Assembly: GCA_002812745.2 (NCBI GenBank)
Contig: NCSJ02000228.1
Coordinates: forward strand, 1-64,000
Origin: Scytalidium lignicola
Lineage: Eukaryota > Ascomycota > Leotiomycetes
Direction: 5' to 3'
Length of the DNA stretch: 64,000 bases
Both the position numbers and the translations under genes were made by a program. Each line of letters opens with the position of its first letter. Position 1 is the first letter of the stretch. This document shows, in pieces, positions 48,273 through 60,304 of the stretch. Under the pieces are notes generated by a model. The model worked only from the letters and a program-made list of their open reading frames with translations, made no database searches and had not been told where the DNA came from.

Positions 48273-51200
48273 ATGGCAGAAAAGAATGACGTGAAAGGTG
48301 TTTCACCAGGTATGCCATGACAGTCCAAAACATATTTCACAAATTATGTCTATTTTTTATACGAAGACACAGTGTAAATTATCATTAGGCTAACTTTATT
48401 CTAGAGGAAGCATCTGCAATCTCGCAGAACACCGATGAAAATGGAAACACAAATAGTGTGGACACTGTAGCCGAGAATGAAGAACAAGGAGGCGAGAGTA
48501 TGACACCTTTTCAATTGTCCTTATCGTCTGAACTCTAGCTCGAAAGGCCTTCTTTGATGCTGACTTCTGTTGAAGCTATCTTCGCTCTCAATGTTATTCT
48601 CCCACACAAACCTCACAAGATCCAGATCATGGTTAGTTTGTCCTTATATAGCCTTGACAATCTTGCTTATACTAGCAGGTATCTTCTCAGGAACAGATAA
48701 ATGATGTCCGACAATCTATCATTGAGCTTCCTGGGACTTTTCAATACTCTTGCTTTCATCTCGAACACAAGGGGGAGAGAATAAACGATTTCGTTCAGCT
48801 ATCCGAGGTCGCCGGCTTGACGCCGGAATCGGAATTGCGTCTAGTTGAAGATCCATATACAGAAAAAGAAGCTAGAATACATGTAGTTAGAGTTCGTGAA
48901 CTCATCGGAGCTGCTGGAGACCGAACAGATACTATACATGGTATCCTATCAGGTTTATCTTTGCATGATGATGTTACGGCTGGATCCTCCACAGCTAGCG
49001 ATGCTGCCACTCCAGCAAGCCATCCAATGGTCGGTTACAACCTTGAGACTCCTGGAACCATTTCTACACTGGTGCCTCGAAACCAGGAACCAGCACCTAA
49101 GACTATTAAGTCGATATCCTTGTCTCCTTGGAACCCACCGCCTTACCATCTAAGACAAAAGGGACACCTCCTTTATCTCCAGCTCACAACCAATGAAGGA
49201 GAGCAGTTCCAAGTTACCTCATATGTATCTGGATTTTACGTTAACAGATCTACCAATAACAAATTCGACCCATTCCCACGATCTGTACCGAAGGCTTACT
49301 CAGCCCACTCATTGCTTACACTGATTGATGACTTATCCGATTCTTTCAGCGCGTCTTTCACAAGATTGCAAGAGTTCAACAACTCTAAAGAAGCTCTGGC
49401 AACTTTCCAAATCACCAATGCGACTCCAATAAGCCCATGGGTCGTCCCGAGTCCTTCCGCTACTTCTGTAGCACACCAAGCTGATATCGCTCGTACTCAA
49501 GAGAGTTATTTGATATCCGGCATTGAAAACTCGGAAACTCTGCGTGATTGGAACGAGGAATTCCAGTCGACCCGTGAATTACCGAAAGAAAGTGTCCAGG
49601 ATCGTGTATTCCGGGAGCGTTTAACTTCGAAGCTCTTTGCTGACTATAATGAGGCCGCTGCCCGGGGTGCTGTACTTGTAGCGAGAGGCGAAGTGGCGCC
49701 TCTCAATCCAACTGAGAGTAGGGATGCACAAATCTTTGTCTATAACAATGTCTTCTTTTCATTTGGTGCTGATGGTGTTGGAACCTTTGCTTCAGAAGGT
49801 GGGGATGAAGCTGCTAGGGTTGCTACTGGCAAAGATGTCATGGGAGTTCGTATGGTCAACCAATTGGATATTGATGGGCTATTCACACCCGGCACTGTTG
49901 TTGTTGACTACTTAGGGAAGCGTCTTGTAGGCCAGAGTATTGTACCGGGTATTTTCAAACAGCGTGATCCTGGAGAGAACCAAATCGATTACGGTGCGGT
50001 TGATGGCAAAGATGTCGTTGCGGCTGATGAAAAATTTGTTCCTATATTCGAAAAACTTTCTAAAGCGCTCAAGGTAAAGAAGCATGCAGTATGGGACAAA
50101 GATGGCAAGCGTTATGAATTAGAGGGCAGTATTGAGACTAAAGGTCTACTCGGTACTGATGGCAGAAAATATGTCTTGGATCTATACCGTATCACACCCT
50201 TGGACATTGTTTGGATGGAGGAAAACGGAACTGCGATTACAAGTCAGACTAATGGTCACAGTGAGGCAGCATACCCACATAGAATGACAGTGTTGAGACC
50301 GGAACTTGTAGAGGCATACTGGAAACTTAAGATGCGAGAGTGGGTGAATGGGGAGTTGGAAAAGAGGCGTCAAGCTCAAAAGGATGACGATAACAAATCT
50401 CAAGAAGGAGCTCAAGAAGGCGATGCGGATAAGGAGGTACCAACAGAGCAGAACCAGGAGGCGGATTTTGATAAGGATAGGATCGATATCTCCAAATTCA
50501 GCTTTGCTCTGAATCCAGATGTGTTTAGTGGCCAGGAACCGCAGACTGACGCAGAAAAGGAGGAATGGTCAAACGACGAGAAGGAAGTTAGACAGGCTTG
50601 CGAGTTCCTACAAAATAGCGTCATTCCTGAGCTTCTACATGATCTCAAAGAGGGAGACGTAGGGTTCCCCATGGATGGCCAGTCACTAAGTCGCCTGCTC
50701 CATAAGCGTGGTATTAATGTTCGCTATCTGGGCAAGATCGCTACTGTTGCTGAAGGTGATAGACTTGAGGCACTGCGCATCCTATCTATCCAGGAAATGG
50801 TATCAAGGGCATTCAAGCACGTAGCGGGCAAGTACTTGCGCTATCTGCCAGGACCCGTTGTGGGATCATGCATTGCCCATCTATTGAATTGTTTGCTTGG
50901 AACCGGATTAAATCCTAACCCTAAGGCCGATGTTGATGAGGCTCTTGCAGCATTATTTACAGATGCCGACCTTGGATTCCAGGAGGTGACTCCGGAGAGC
51001 CTACGACAAGAGCTTGTACAGCAAATATTCTGCAGGTACCGCTACAACCTACAGGACAGTTGGTTTTCGCAAATGAAACATTTGCAGATGCTTCGTGAAA
51101 TTTCATTGAAACTGGGCCTGCAACTGGAAGTGAAAGACTACCGGTTCACACCACAAACTGTAGCCGTTGCTACAGAGGCGTCTCCAGCAGTCAATGGTAC

Positions 51201-52344
51201 CACTTCCAAAGACGGGGCCACGACTACAGGGCAAAGCACTAGCAGCAAGAAAAAGAAGAAGGCCCGTGACGGTTCTCCTGCATCTATTTCTTCTGGGAAT
51301 ACAACAACTCCTCACACTTTCACAGCGGATGATATCGTTAACATTGTTCCCATAATCAGAGAAGCTTCACCTAGAAGCTCGCTTGCAGAGGAGGCCTTGG
51401 AAGCTGGGCGGATCTCTATCTTGCAAAACCAGAAGAAGCTTGGCCAAGAATTGTTGCTCGAGTCCTTGTCGTTGCATGAACAGATTTACGGCATCCTCCA
51501 CCCAGAGGTTGCAAGAGTTTACAACACACTGTCAATGCTGTACTATCAACTCGATGAGAAAGAAGCTGCTGTTGAGTTAGCCCGAAAATCAGTTATTGTA
51601 TCCGAGAGAACTCTTGGAGTCGATAATGCGGAAACACTCCTCAGCTACCTCAATCTTGGTTTATTTGGCCATGCCAATGGTGACACCAAACTGGCTTTGG
51701 GTTATATCAAACATGCTTTAGAATTGTGGAAAGTCATATATGGGCCAAACCATCCAGATTCGATCACAACAATTAACAATGCCGCAGTCATGCTGCAACA
51801 TCTAAAAGAGTATCACGAATCTCGGCTCTGGTTTGAGGCCTCTCTTGGCATCTGTGAGAAGGTCTATGGAAAGAACTCCATCAACTCTGCTACCCTATTG
51901 TTCCAGCTTGCTCAGGCCCTTGCATTGGATCAGGACTCGAAGGGTGCCGTGAATCGCATGCGCGAATCCTACAATATATTCCTCAACGAGCTAGGTGCTA
52001 ACGACAAAAATACGAAAGAGGCAGAAAGCTGGCTGGAGCAATTGACCCAAAATGCCGTCTCCATCGCAAAACACGCTAAAGACCTACAAGCTCGCCGAAT
52101 CCGAGCTGGCATCCGAGTCTCACCTCGTGTCACGCTTGGACAGACACATCCACAGCCTCAAGTGGGTCAGACGGCTCAAGCAACTACCGGCCGTGATCCA
52201 ACAAACCCAAGGAGCCTTGACTCTCGTAGTATCGACGAGCTGCTTAAGTTTATCGAAGGAACTGATCAAAACATGAAATCAAAGAAACGACCTGGACGAA
52301 GCAACCCAAAGAGACGAGGTGGAGCTGCGTCTACTGGAAAATAG
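48273..52344 (+). CDS. clu1: Clustered-mitochondria protein Clu1/Tif31
   Basis: Cytosolic mRNA-associated protein needed for normal mitochondrial distribution; the yeast homologue copurifies with eIF3. The model has four exons: 48273-48309, 48405-48497, 48576-48631 and 48679-52344. They are joined in phase and total 1283 residues, the normal fungal length. The N-terminal ubiquitin-like segment spans the small exons (FALNVILPHKPHKIQIMVSS). The GSKIP-like and CLU domains follow, with VFRERLTSKLFADYNEAAAR, IFVYNNVFFSFGADGVGTF and LFTPGTVVVDYLGKRLVGQS. Later come the central eIF3-type block (YLPGPVVGSCIAHLLNCLLG) and a Lys-rich linker (SSKKKKKARDGS). Three to four TPR repeats come next (ARVYNTLSMLYYQLDEKEAA, GYIKHALELWKVIYGPNHPD), then a basic tail (SKKRPGRSNPKRRGG). 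The ATG at 48273 gives MAEKNDVKGVSP; later in-frame codons are not ATG until well inside the domain. Confidence 0.95.
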
Positions 52345-52926
52345 ATCGGCATATGTGTTCATATTAGGCGGAATGGGAAAAAATAATTGGGAAAACATTG
52401 GGCGGCGCATGGAAGAGTTTTTCTGATGATTGCTCTTCATTCCAATTTAGTATTATTAGGTTTGGTTGTGGATATGCCCTGTACAATAAAAATAGGTCTG
52501 ATGATTTCTTCATACCTCCCCTCTGCGGCACATTGCAGTGCTTTGCAATACTGTATAATAGCAGCTATACTTATATAGTATGCTGGATAAGGACATCTTC
52601 TCTCAAATGATGATTTGTAATTATGAATGCACCAATCTGTGCTTTGTCCTCCTCGTGTTTCCACCCAGTAGCGTTGTCAGCTGCAGGGCTAATCCCATTA
52701 GCTGTTTATTTCCTGGTTATAAATAAATTACACGGCTTTGGAAGATCAGATCATGATAGCGTAAGACATTCCGCGGAGTAACAAACAAGTTCAATAAACG
52801 GAGTTAGGGAAAGGTGAGCCAGGTATTTCATTTAAATCTAAAGATGCACAAAAATCACTAACTCCACGCCAAACCCCGGAATGCCCTTTTTTTTAATCAC
52901 CAATAAATGCCCCCTTATAAATCATT
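52345..52926. other. Convergent 3' spacer clu1 / aminotransferase
   Basis: About 580 bases, AT-rich, shared by the 3' ends of two convergent genes. No other feature. Confidence 0.6.
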
Positions 52927-54460
52927 TCATAAACTCTTGAACACTGTGCGGATTACCTCAGCCGTTACTTGTGCAATATGTTCAATTTCCTGCTTCGTGA
53001 CGATGTATGCAGGGGCCAGGATTACGTGATCACCAGCGGTACCATCCGCACATCCAGTTCCGGGATACAAGGTCATATTGTACGGCTCCGAGAAAGCGAG
53101 CTTTTGGACTCTTGACGCCACGGCTAGCTTTGGATCGAACGGGGTCTTGGTCTCCTTGTCCTTAACAAATTCGATACCCCAGAACAGACCTTTTCCTCTA
53201 ATATCGCCGACATTGGGATGACGGCGGAGGTGTGAGTGTAGGAGTTTCTCCAGGTAAGCGCCCTGGATTCTGACATTCTCCACGAGATTCTCCTCACGAA
53301 GGATTCGTTGGACTTCTAAGGATGCTGCTGCTTGAACTGGCATTCCTTGGTACGTCTGGCCATGCACAAACTGACCGGTACCATCAGACAAAGCTCTGAC
53401 GATTTTCTCCCCAATCAACACCGCCGCAATGGGTTGATATCCTCCACCAAGGCCTTTACCAACGGTCTGAAGATCTGGAACGACGTTCTCAGCTTGCCAT
53501 GCGTGGAGAGTTCCTGTCCGGCCCATACCACACATGACCTCGTCGAGAATAAATAGAGCGCCGTGTCTATGGCATACTTCCTTCATGGCCTTGAGATACC
53601 CCGGTACTGCTGCAACGCATCCTAATGCAGCACCGACAACAGGCTCACAGACGAACGCAATGACGGTTTCGGGGCCTAATTCTTGGAACTTTGCCTCCAG
53701 TTCGGCTGCTTTGCGAGCAACGAAGGATTCGTCGCTCTCACCGAGCTCACGTTGACGATAGGGATTGCAGGAGGAGACATGATGGACGTTATCCATAAGA
53801 AAGGGAAGATAGGGTTTTCTTCGCGCAACATGGCCAGACATTCCTAGAGCTCCGATCGTATTACCATGATACGATCCTTCTCGGGCAATAAAATTGATAC
53901 GCTTAGTGTTCTTGTCAGTCTCGTAAAAATATTGCCGGGAAAGCTTTAATGTAGCTTCCATGGCCTCAGAGCCTGAAAGGTGTAAGTGATACTGTTAGTC
54001 AAGGAGATGAAGCACGTGGGAGCGCACCTGATCCGGTCAAATAGATCTTTGACATCTCGCCGCCAGTACCGTTGATCATTTCTTTACATAGCTCTTCTAC
54101 TACTTCATGACTGAAGAATGTGGAGGCTAAGTATGGAGTCCCTGAGCTCAAATGTGCCGTAATAGCGTTGATAACTCTACAGTTGCCATGACCAAGGCAG
54201 GAGACAGCAGCACCGCCAGTGGCATCAAATACTGTCCTACCATCTTTGAGAGTTAGATAGCTTCCATTCCCGCTGATGACGACAGGAAATTCCTGGTGTA
54301 AATCTCTATCTAATAGATAGCTGGCTTTGTTCACACCATTTGTTTGAGCTGATGAATTGATCTTAGCAGCATTGCCATTAGAGAGTTTATGTCCGTGACT
54401 TTTGACTTTAACGGTGGACGGCTCTTGAGCACGTGCTGTTCCAATAGCAGAAGGCGCCAT
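52927..54460 (-). CDS. Class-III PLP-dependent aminotransferase
   Basis: Omega-type aminotransferase of the ornithine/4-aminobutyrate/DAPA fold family. Amino donor and acceptor cannot be told from sequence. Two exons, 54028-54460 and 52927-53972, are separated by a 55-nt intron (GTGCGC...TTCAG) and encode 492 residues. The first 45 residues are variable and polar. The fold starts with DLHQEFPVVISGNGSYLTLK and GRTVFDATGGAAVSCLGHGN. The phosphate-binding TGSGSEAMEATLKLSRQ crosses the intron. Then come ARREGSYHGN-like AREGSYHGNTIGALGMSGH, the PLP-ring Asp in LFILDEVMCGMGRTG (near residue 288) and the Schiff-base Lys in TVGKGLGGGYQPIAAVLIG (near 317). Catalytic residues are intact. It resembles uncharacterised fungal class-III enzymes more than the known GABA or ornithine aminotransferases. 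There is no linked pathway gene in the neighbourhood. Confidence 0.91.
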
Positions 54461-57400
54461 GAGGCTGGCTTAAAGAAAATGAGGACGGAAATAGATGTAG
54501 AAGAGAAAGTTGAAATAAGATAGTAGATTAAAGAACTACACAAGATGTAAGAAGGAAAAGAGAGTAGAGGTGCGTTCCTAGATATATAGATATGTACCGC
54601 AAACACTGCATGTGCTGCAGTGTCTTGCTTTCTGTTGTCTCGAGGCATACACTAGGATTGGGGCTTGATTTCAAAAAGGGGGGGAGACAAATGCCCGGGC
54701 AGGGGGCATGCTGTACTGTACATATGCCAAACGAGACGAGGACTAGGATGGGAGTTGCTGGCCCGAGCGGGTAGCCAAGACAACTTTTGATGAAAACGAA
54801 CAAGATATGACAAGAAAAAAAAGAGTGGGTAAATTTGACCCGGCCAGAGTTGATAAGACCAGCAAACAAGCGTCAACAAGCGTGGAGTTCCTGTAACCCA
54901 TCACCGGGTGGTGGGGTACGGGAATGATGCTTCATCTTTGACAGATTGACAGAGGGGAAATACTAGGTACCTTGTTATCCCAGCTTCCGGGAAGCGTTCA
55001 ACAAATTTGCCAATAACCATAACGTCATGTAGGCAGCCGAAAGAGGCGAATGACATTGCTCAAACACATACTCAATTTTTTTCTGGAACCGACGGTGCAC
55101 AAGGAGTGACGTTGTCTTGGGAGAAGGTTTGGTTTGAGGGTGTTGGAGGAAGCAAAAGGTCTTCACGCCATCAGTCCACAGCCTGTCTAACCTAACCCAG
55201 CTGAGGCATACCTTTGTTCCAGTCGCCCGAGTCTATTTTCTTCTTTCTTTTCTTTGCTTTTCTTTTCCTTTCTTTTCTTTTCTTCTCCTTCTCCTTCTCC
55301 CTCTATCTCTCTTTCCCTCTTTTAATTTCCCACTTCAGGGTGCCAAACTTGTTCACCTCTTTGCGACTATTACAGATGCAGCGTTAGCCGATCTACCCTA
55401 GATTTGCCCAGCAGGAGCGTGAGAAAAGCCTGGCCCGGCACTACTGCACCGTACTAGGTAATATCTGACAGAAAATCCAATGCTGCAGAGCAGCCACGGC
55501 TGTCTGTCATTATCTTGCCATTTAAGTTCTGACAGCGGTCCAACCCCAGCACCAACACCACATAGGCGATGTTTGAGCCGAGCCGTAGACTCTTCACCTC
55601 CTCTCGGCATGCTAGAAACCCTCACAAATGCAGGGCGGGAACTGCAAAGAGCAGACCGTACATATCTCGTTGGACCCAGGGACTCGTCAATACCACCTAC
55701 CTAATAGATCGCATAGTACAGTAAATCTAGATGCGTTCAACCACGCAGACTCATTGATGCCTCAGACATCAGCAGCACTACCCGACGTCTACCCTGGGGT
55801 GAGCACCACGTTACCTGATGCATCTCGGGGGGGATCAAAAAACTTTTTCTTCTTCTGTTCTCGGCCAGGACCTCCCTGGTTGATCTTTTGTCACCGCCAT
55901 TGAAGCTATGTACGATGCTAGTCTAGCTGGATAGCCGCGTCCCTCGAGATACCGTAATTTCCGCCGTGGTTTGACGAACGGGCCAAATAACGACCACCAT
56001 CATCTCGAAAAGCGTCTAGTTGCTTTGCTGTTTGCTACGGTGAGATAGAGAGCACGGACAGCAGCACAGGCAAGGGCATGATAACGGAAAAGTACGCTCT
56101 TTCAGAGACAGGAAGGTTTACGGCGAAGTAGGCCATTGTGTAATGCTACGGCAGAAGGCACGGCACCACACCTGCGATCCATCCGGAGGAAATCGGCACC
56201 GTTCCGAATCTGTCTCCAGCTGTTGTCGCACGGGATCTAAAGGTCGGAGGGATCTGAATAAATGCTGAGCGGCGACGCAACCGGATTCCGTCGGAGCCGA
56301 CGTGCTGCGATGCCGTGAGCAAAGCTACTGTCTGACTGTGCGGGAGAGCGCCCGGATGCCTCCCGTACGGAGTACGGAGTCGTGGACGTGAACCCTGGAC
56401 CGAAGCAGCCAGCTCAGACAAATCCGGATTATTAAAATTAGTGACTCCTCCATCCAGGATAATTTATTCAAGATCAAACTCGACTGCGTCACGCTAAGTG
56501 GAGGCCGATATGTACAAAGTATACAATATAGGCAGAGGGTCGGCCGCCTTCCCAGCTACTATCGGCCGCGGAATCCATAGCCGAACAATACTCCAGAGTC
56601 AAGCCTTCCTTGGTACGAAGCAGGTGCCTCCTCGTACGTGTAACAAGGACCGCGGAAACGGCGAAGCCGAGAAGTTCCCGCCGTCTTGGATCGAGACTGG
56701 AAAAATTCCGCAGGTTTAGGTTATTGAGCAGCAGTCCATAGTTAAGATGATACTAAAGATCTTGTGAAGCTTGCCGCGATGAAAGCAGACGAGGCACGGA
56801 GATGTGCTCCTCAATGGCAATGATGCGCTTCGAGGCTCGAAGCACCTTTTTTAACGTGGCTGAAAGGGATCATCGCCCACGACATCTTGACCCCGAGTTA
56901 AAGCAGAGCAAATCCCGCCGCCGCCAAAAAAATCCTCCGTACCCACTATAACGGGCTCGCATCTCTTGGGTCGAACTAGCCAATGGGGTTGTATTAGATT
57001 GTTGTTAATATAGCCCAGGGTCGGCCACCTGTAGCTGCGTCTAGAAGTGATTTCTTGCGTGTGCTGTATGTAACAGGAGGTAGTTTGCGAGCTCGGGCTG
57101 TCTGCTTCTAAGGACCTACGGACGTACAGTAGCTAACTAGCAACCCCAGGCCTGGCTTGACTAATAGAGCCGTTTAGACTTCCATGGAGGACCAGGATGG
57201 GCTCGCTCAGTCGAGTAATGTATCTCCGTACTTGCATTGCTTCTGTACATCCGTCCGATTTCGCGTCCACAAGCGTGTGCTGGTCAGGAATAAATTCCTC
57301 GTACGGAATTGCCTACATGAGTTGCTTGTTGAGATGAGGGCGGATGAAGGATGATGAAGGATGCGCGGAGCACACCATAGCGCTTGCACGTTACTCGTAA

Positions 57401-57895
57401 GAGGAGTCAAACCGTCCAATTAGACCGGCAGGATCGAAACGCTGGACCGGTCTAGCTGCCGAGATTTCGGTGGTGGTTGGTGGATAGGCACAGACAACTA
57501 CAACTACAACTACAACAATACAGTAATAAAAATAACAGCAGCTTTCTCTCTTTCTCTCTCTCCTGAATCAAACAGTGAGAGCACGTTTTCCGTCAAGATA
57601 CCGAGCATACCCATTCTAGAATCCACACATTTCTCGGTGGTTTCGGGTGGGCGGTAATACTGCAAATCAAGGTCCACCGAGGTGCAGTACCGGACACAGG
57701 CCGTTACGACCGCTACCGCGCTCCTCCTTCCTTTAGCCCCCAACCGAAATCCACCTCCACGGGCTACTTATGCTTTTTAAACTTGCTCATGCCGGTGCGG
57801 ACTCCGAAAGTTGGGGATCTGTATGTCTGTTTGTTAATGCTACTCTATTCACGAGGGATGTCGGGCTTGGCTCAGTGGTTGAGAGCCTCCGCTGT
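54461..57895. other. Gene-free region upstream of aminotransferase
   Basis: About 3.4 kb without a supportable gene. It contains a pyrimidine tract at 55234-55322, TGTACTGTAC near 54712-54721, a tandem TACGGAGTACGGAGT at 56366-56380, a CAACTA repeat near 57497-57518, and an A-box-like sequence TGGCTCAGTGG at 57867-57877. Open frames on the minus strand (56146-56421, 57510-57743) start at non-ATG codons and look fortuitous. Confidence 0.5.
55234..55322. repeat. Polypyrimidine (CTTTT/CTT) tract
   Basis: About 90 bases of almost pure C and T with TTCTTTTC and CTTCTC units. It could be part of a promoter or leader, or simply a simple-sequence expansion. Confidence 0.85.
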
Positions 57896-58122
57896 ACGGA
57901 GGACGCGGCAAAATGTGATGGGAATCTGCCAAGACACTAAATGTGCACGTGCCACAGGCTTTCCAGCGAGTGTAGTGCCTAAAGTGCCCTATAATTACAG
58001 CGTATTACAGAGCATTAGCAGGCTACAGGTCGCTATAATTACAGGGCACTTCCAGCGCTCAAATCGTTAGCGCTTGCCTAGCGCCTTGGCACTATTCCCA
58101 TCACATTTTGCCGCGTCCTCCG
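57896..58122. mobile_element. MITE, 227 bp, 29-bp perfect inverted repeats, TA flanks
   Basis: The first 29 bases (57896-57924, beginning CGGAGGACGCGG) are the exact reverse complement of the last 29 (58094-58122, ending CCGCGTCCTCCG). Weaker complementarity continues inward (GCCAAG near both ends). A further internal inverted pair is AAGTGCCCT / AGGGCACTT, and the word TATAATTACAG occurs twice in direct orientation. The element is bounded by TA on each side (57894-57895 and 58123-58124), the target duplication of Tc1/mariner-like transposons. There is no coding capacity, so it would depend on a transposase elsewhere. Perfect ends suggest recent movement. The family is not recognised. Confidence 0.88.
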
Positions 58123-58124
58123 TA

Positions 58125-60304
58125 TCAGCACTCAAATAAAATCCCTGAATGCTATNAAAAAAGTTGAGGATTTGGGTTGACTATTTTCTCTCCGTTAGAA
58201 ATAGCGAAACAAACTGCTGCAAGCGAGCGGGTCGAAAGCATCAACTGGCTAATTTGATTTCCTCTTTTAGCTCCTAACATCTCCCAAGTTTCGGATTGAA
58301 AGGCCTAATCTTTTTCTACTTATAGAAGTCCCAACCCTATCCTTGTCAACTGCAGGTAACAACAGTTACGGTCAGTCACCCTCCCCCTCCCCCCGAAGAG
58401 ACTACAGTACCGTACATGTCTACCGATGAACGAGTCAACTCGTAATGCATGATCTCGGACTGGCCGAGGAAATAATCCCTCGATGTTTGCATCATTACCT
58501 CATTCGAGCGCATCTCACAAAATTCCCTGACCCAACCCCTATTGCAGCCACTCAACATCATCTGTCATTTACCCCTCCACTGCCCCTCCTCCCACCAACC
58601 GGCCCGAGTTAACTTCTTGTTCTTCCTGGGATGCTGAGAGCTTTCCGCTTTACCATATTACTATACACCTGCGTAACTCTACTTCCTACAGACGAACAAT
58701 TAATTTCAACATCGTACGTTGGTCTAACATCTTGGCATCCGTGGTATCCGTATCCCGTCTCTATCTGGCGTAGCCCTCGGCTTCCTACATATACACCGGC
58801 CCGAAAATCGGCTTGTCAATCTGTCGCCGAGAGATGAGAGAGAGACTCTAGATATCGGTCCGTGTGAGTTGGACAAGATTGATGCCGTTATGAGGACCTG
58901 GTCGAGCCGATTTTGGTTGGCTTGCTTTGCGCTTTGTTCACCTTGCATCTTTCCTATCATATCCGATATCCGAAACGTATCGATATTATCAACGCCAGTG
59001 ACAAACCTAGAAAGATTGTTTTTATCTACTACTTTGACAGCAGAAAATATCAAGGCTAGAGAAGGCCGGCATCCGACATGAAGCAGCACGTGCCGGGTAA
59101 TTAGTGTAATACCCAAAATCGATCTAGAGGATCTCTACTACGTCAAGATGTCGATTTGTCAGCTTCGTCTCGGTTTTCCAGATCCTCCCCTTAAATATAA
59201 GGAATTAAATATGGGATATGCCGATCAGATGGACTTGAGAAGTTAGGAATCTTCCTTTTCCAACTATAACATTCCCATTCTGCCATTATCGAGTCCTTCG
59301 GATCCAGCATGTGTCAACACGCGTAGTGTATAATAGGTGGCGGCGGACCAGATCAGCAAATCTCAACCCAAAGGATGGATGTTTTGGCTCCAAACTATCC
59401 ATTTATTTATTCTTCTATCAGATACATTCTGTTGTCCAAGACAAACTATCTGATATGGCATTTTTGGGGATGACTGAGGGTATATTTATCCTCGAAACTC
59501 GAGAATCACGAGATCTTGCAAAGGTAAACAAACATGTTTATCCTGTGGCGTCTAGTTTATCCGTAGCCGTGGCCAACTTAATTGCATTGTCAAAAGATTG
59601 GCCTCCAAAAGCTTCTCTTGCCAACTTATCACCTTCTATTCCACAGTGATGATGTCGACGATATGTCGTAAGAATCAGAGTTCTGTGGTAGCTCGGTTGT
59701 CAAAGATCTTATTGACTCCCGTTGGCGACGGACCAATCAGATGCCTTCCCACCAGATCTTTCACTTTCCAAACGTCCAGCCCGCGGGGGGGCAAAACCTC
59801 GAATTCTCCAACCTAGACTTCCAATCGTCGCATTCCAACGGTACTTGGTTCTTACGCATCTGGCGCTCGCTCTCAGATCATCGGTCCTACACTCTTATAC
59901 AGGGCTACTTCCAACGAGCAACTCTCCAGAAGTCGCACAAAGCACTCGTTCCAGATCTCGACGCGGTTTGCGCGTGACGACCACTTCCGTAATCGCGAAC
60001 AATCAGCAGAACTCCACACAAAGAACCTAGTTAACAACCCCAACCACAACCGTGACGCCAGCTGTTACTGAAATACTGGTATTGTCGTCTCCACTACCTT
60101 AAGAGGGGACACATATCCTCTCTTTACTACTTATCAACGTTGGTTCATGACACCTCGCGACAGTCGTACTGCAATCTGTCATCCCAGCCGCGTTGCGCCC
60201 CCCTCACTGCTCTCAATCAGTCATTGATCGCATCAAGACTCTGAATTCGACAATTGTATCTGTACCGCGCAGGCTCTCGCCATTAGAGGATCGCAAACGC
60301 CAAC
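58125..60304. other. Gene-free region upstream of forkhead gene
   Basis: About 2.2 kb, probably the promoter and 5' leader of the forkhead gene. It is pyrimidine-rich close to the start codon and has a TACAGTACCGTAC motif near 58403. Several frames of 60-130 codons overlap each other on both strands without motifs. One ambiguous base is at 58156. Confidence 0.5.

Noticed and set aside
48795..51315. Antisense frames inside clu1 and similar long antisense frames inside the DUF2985, C2H2 and tfc4 genes
   Set aside because: They overlap well-supported conserved coding sequence, have no motifs of their own and vary with the codon bias of the opposite strand.
3469..58156. Single ambiguous bases as boundaries of inserted elements
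   Set aside because: Most lie beside homopolymers or simple repeats and have no inverted repeats or target duplications nearby, so they look like assembly or sequencing ambiguities.
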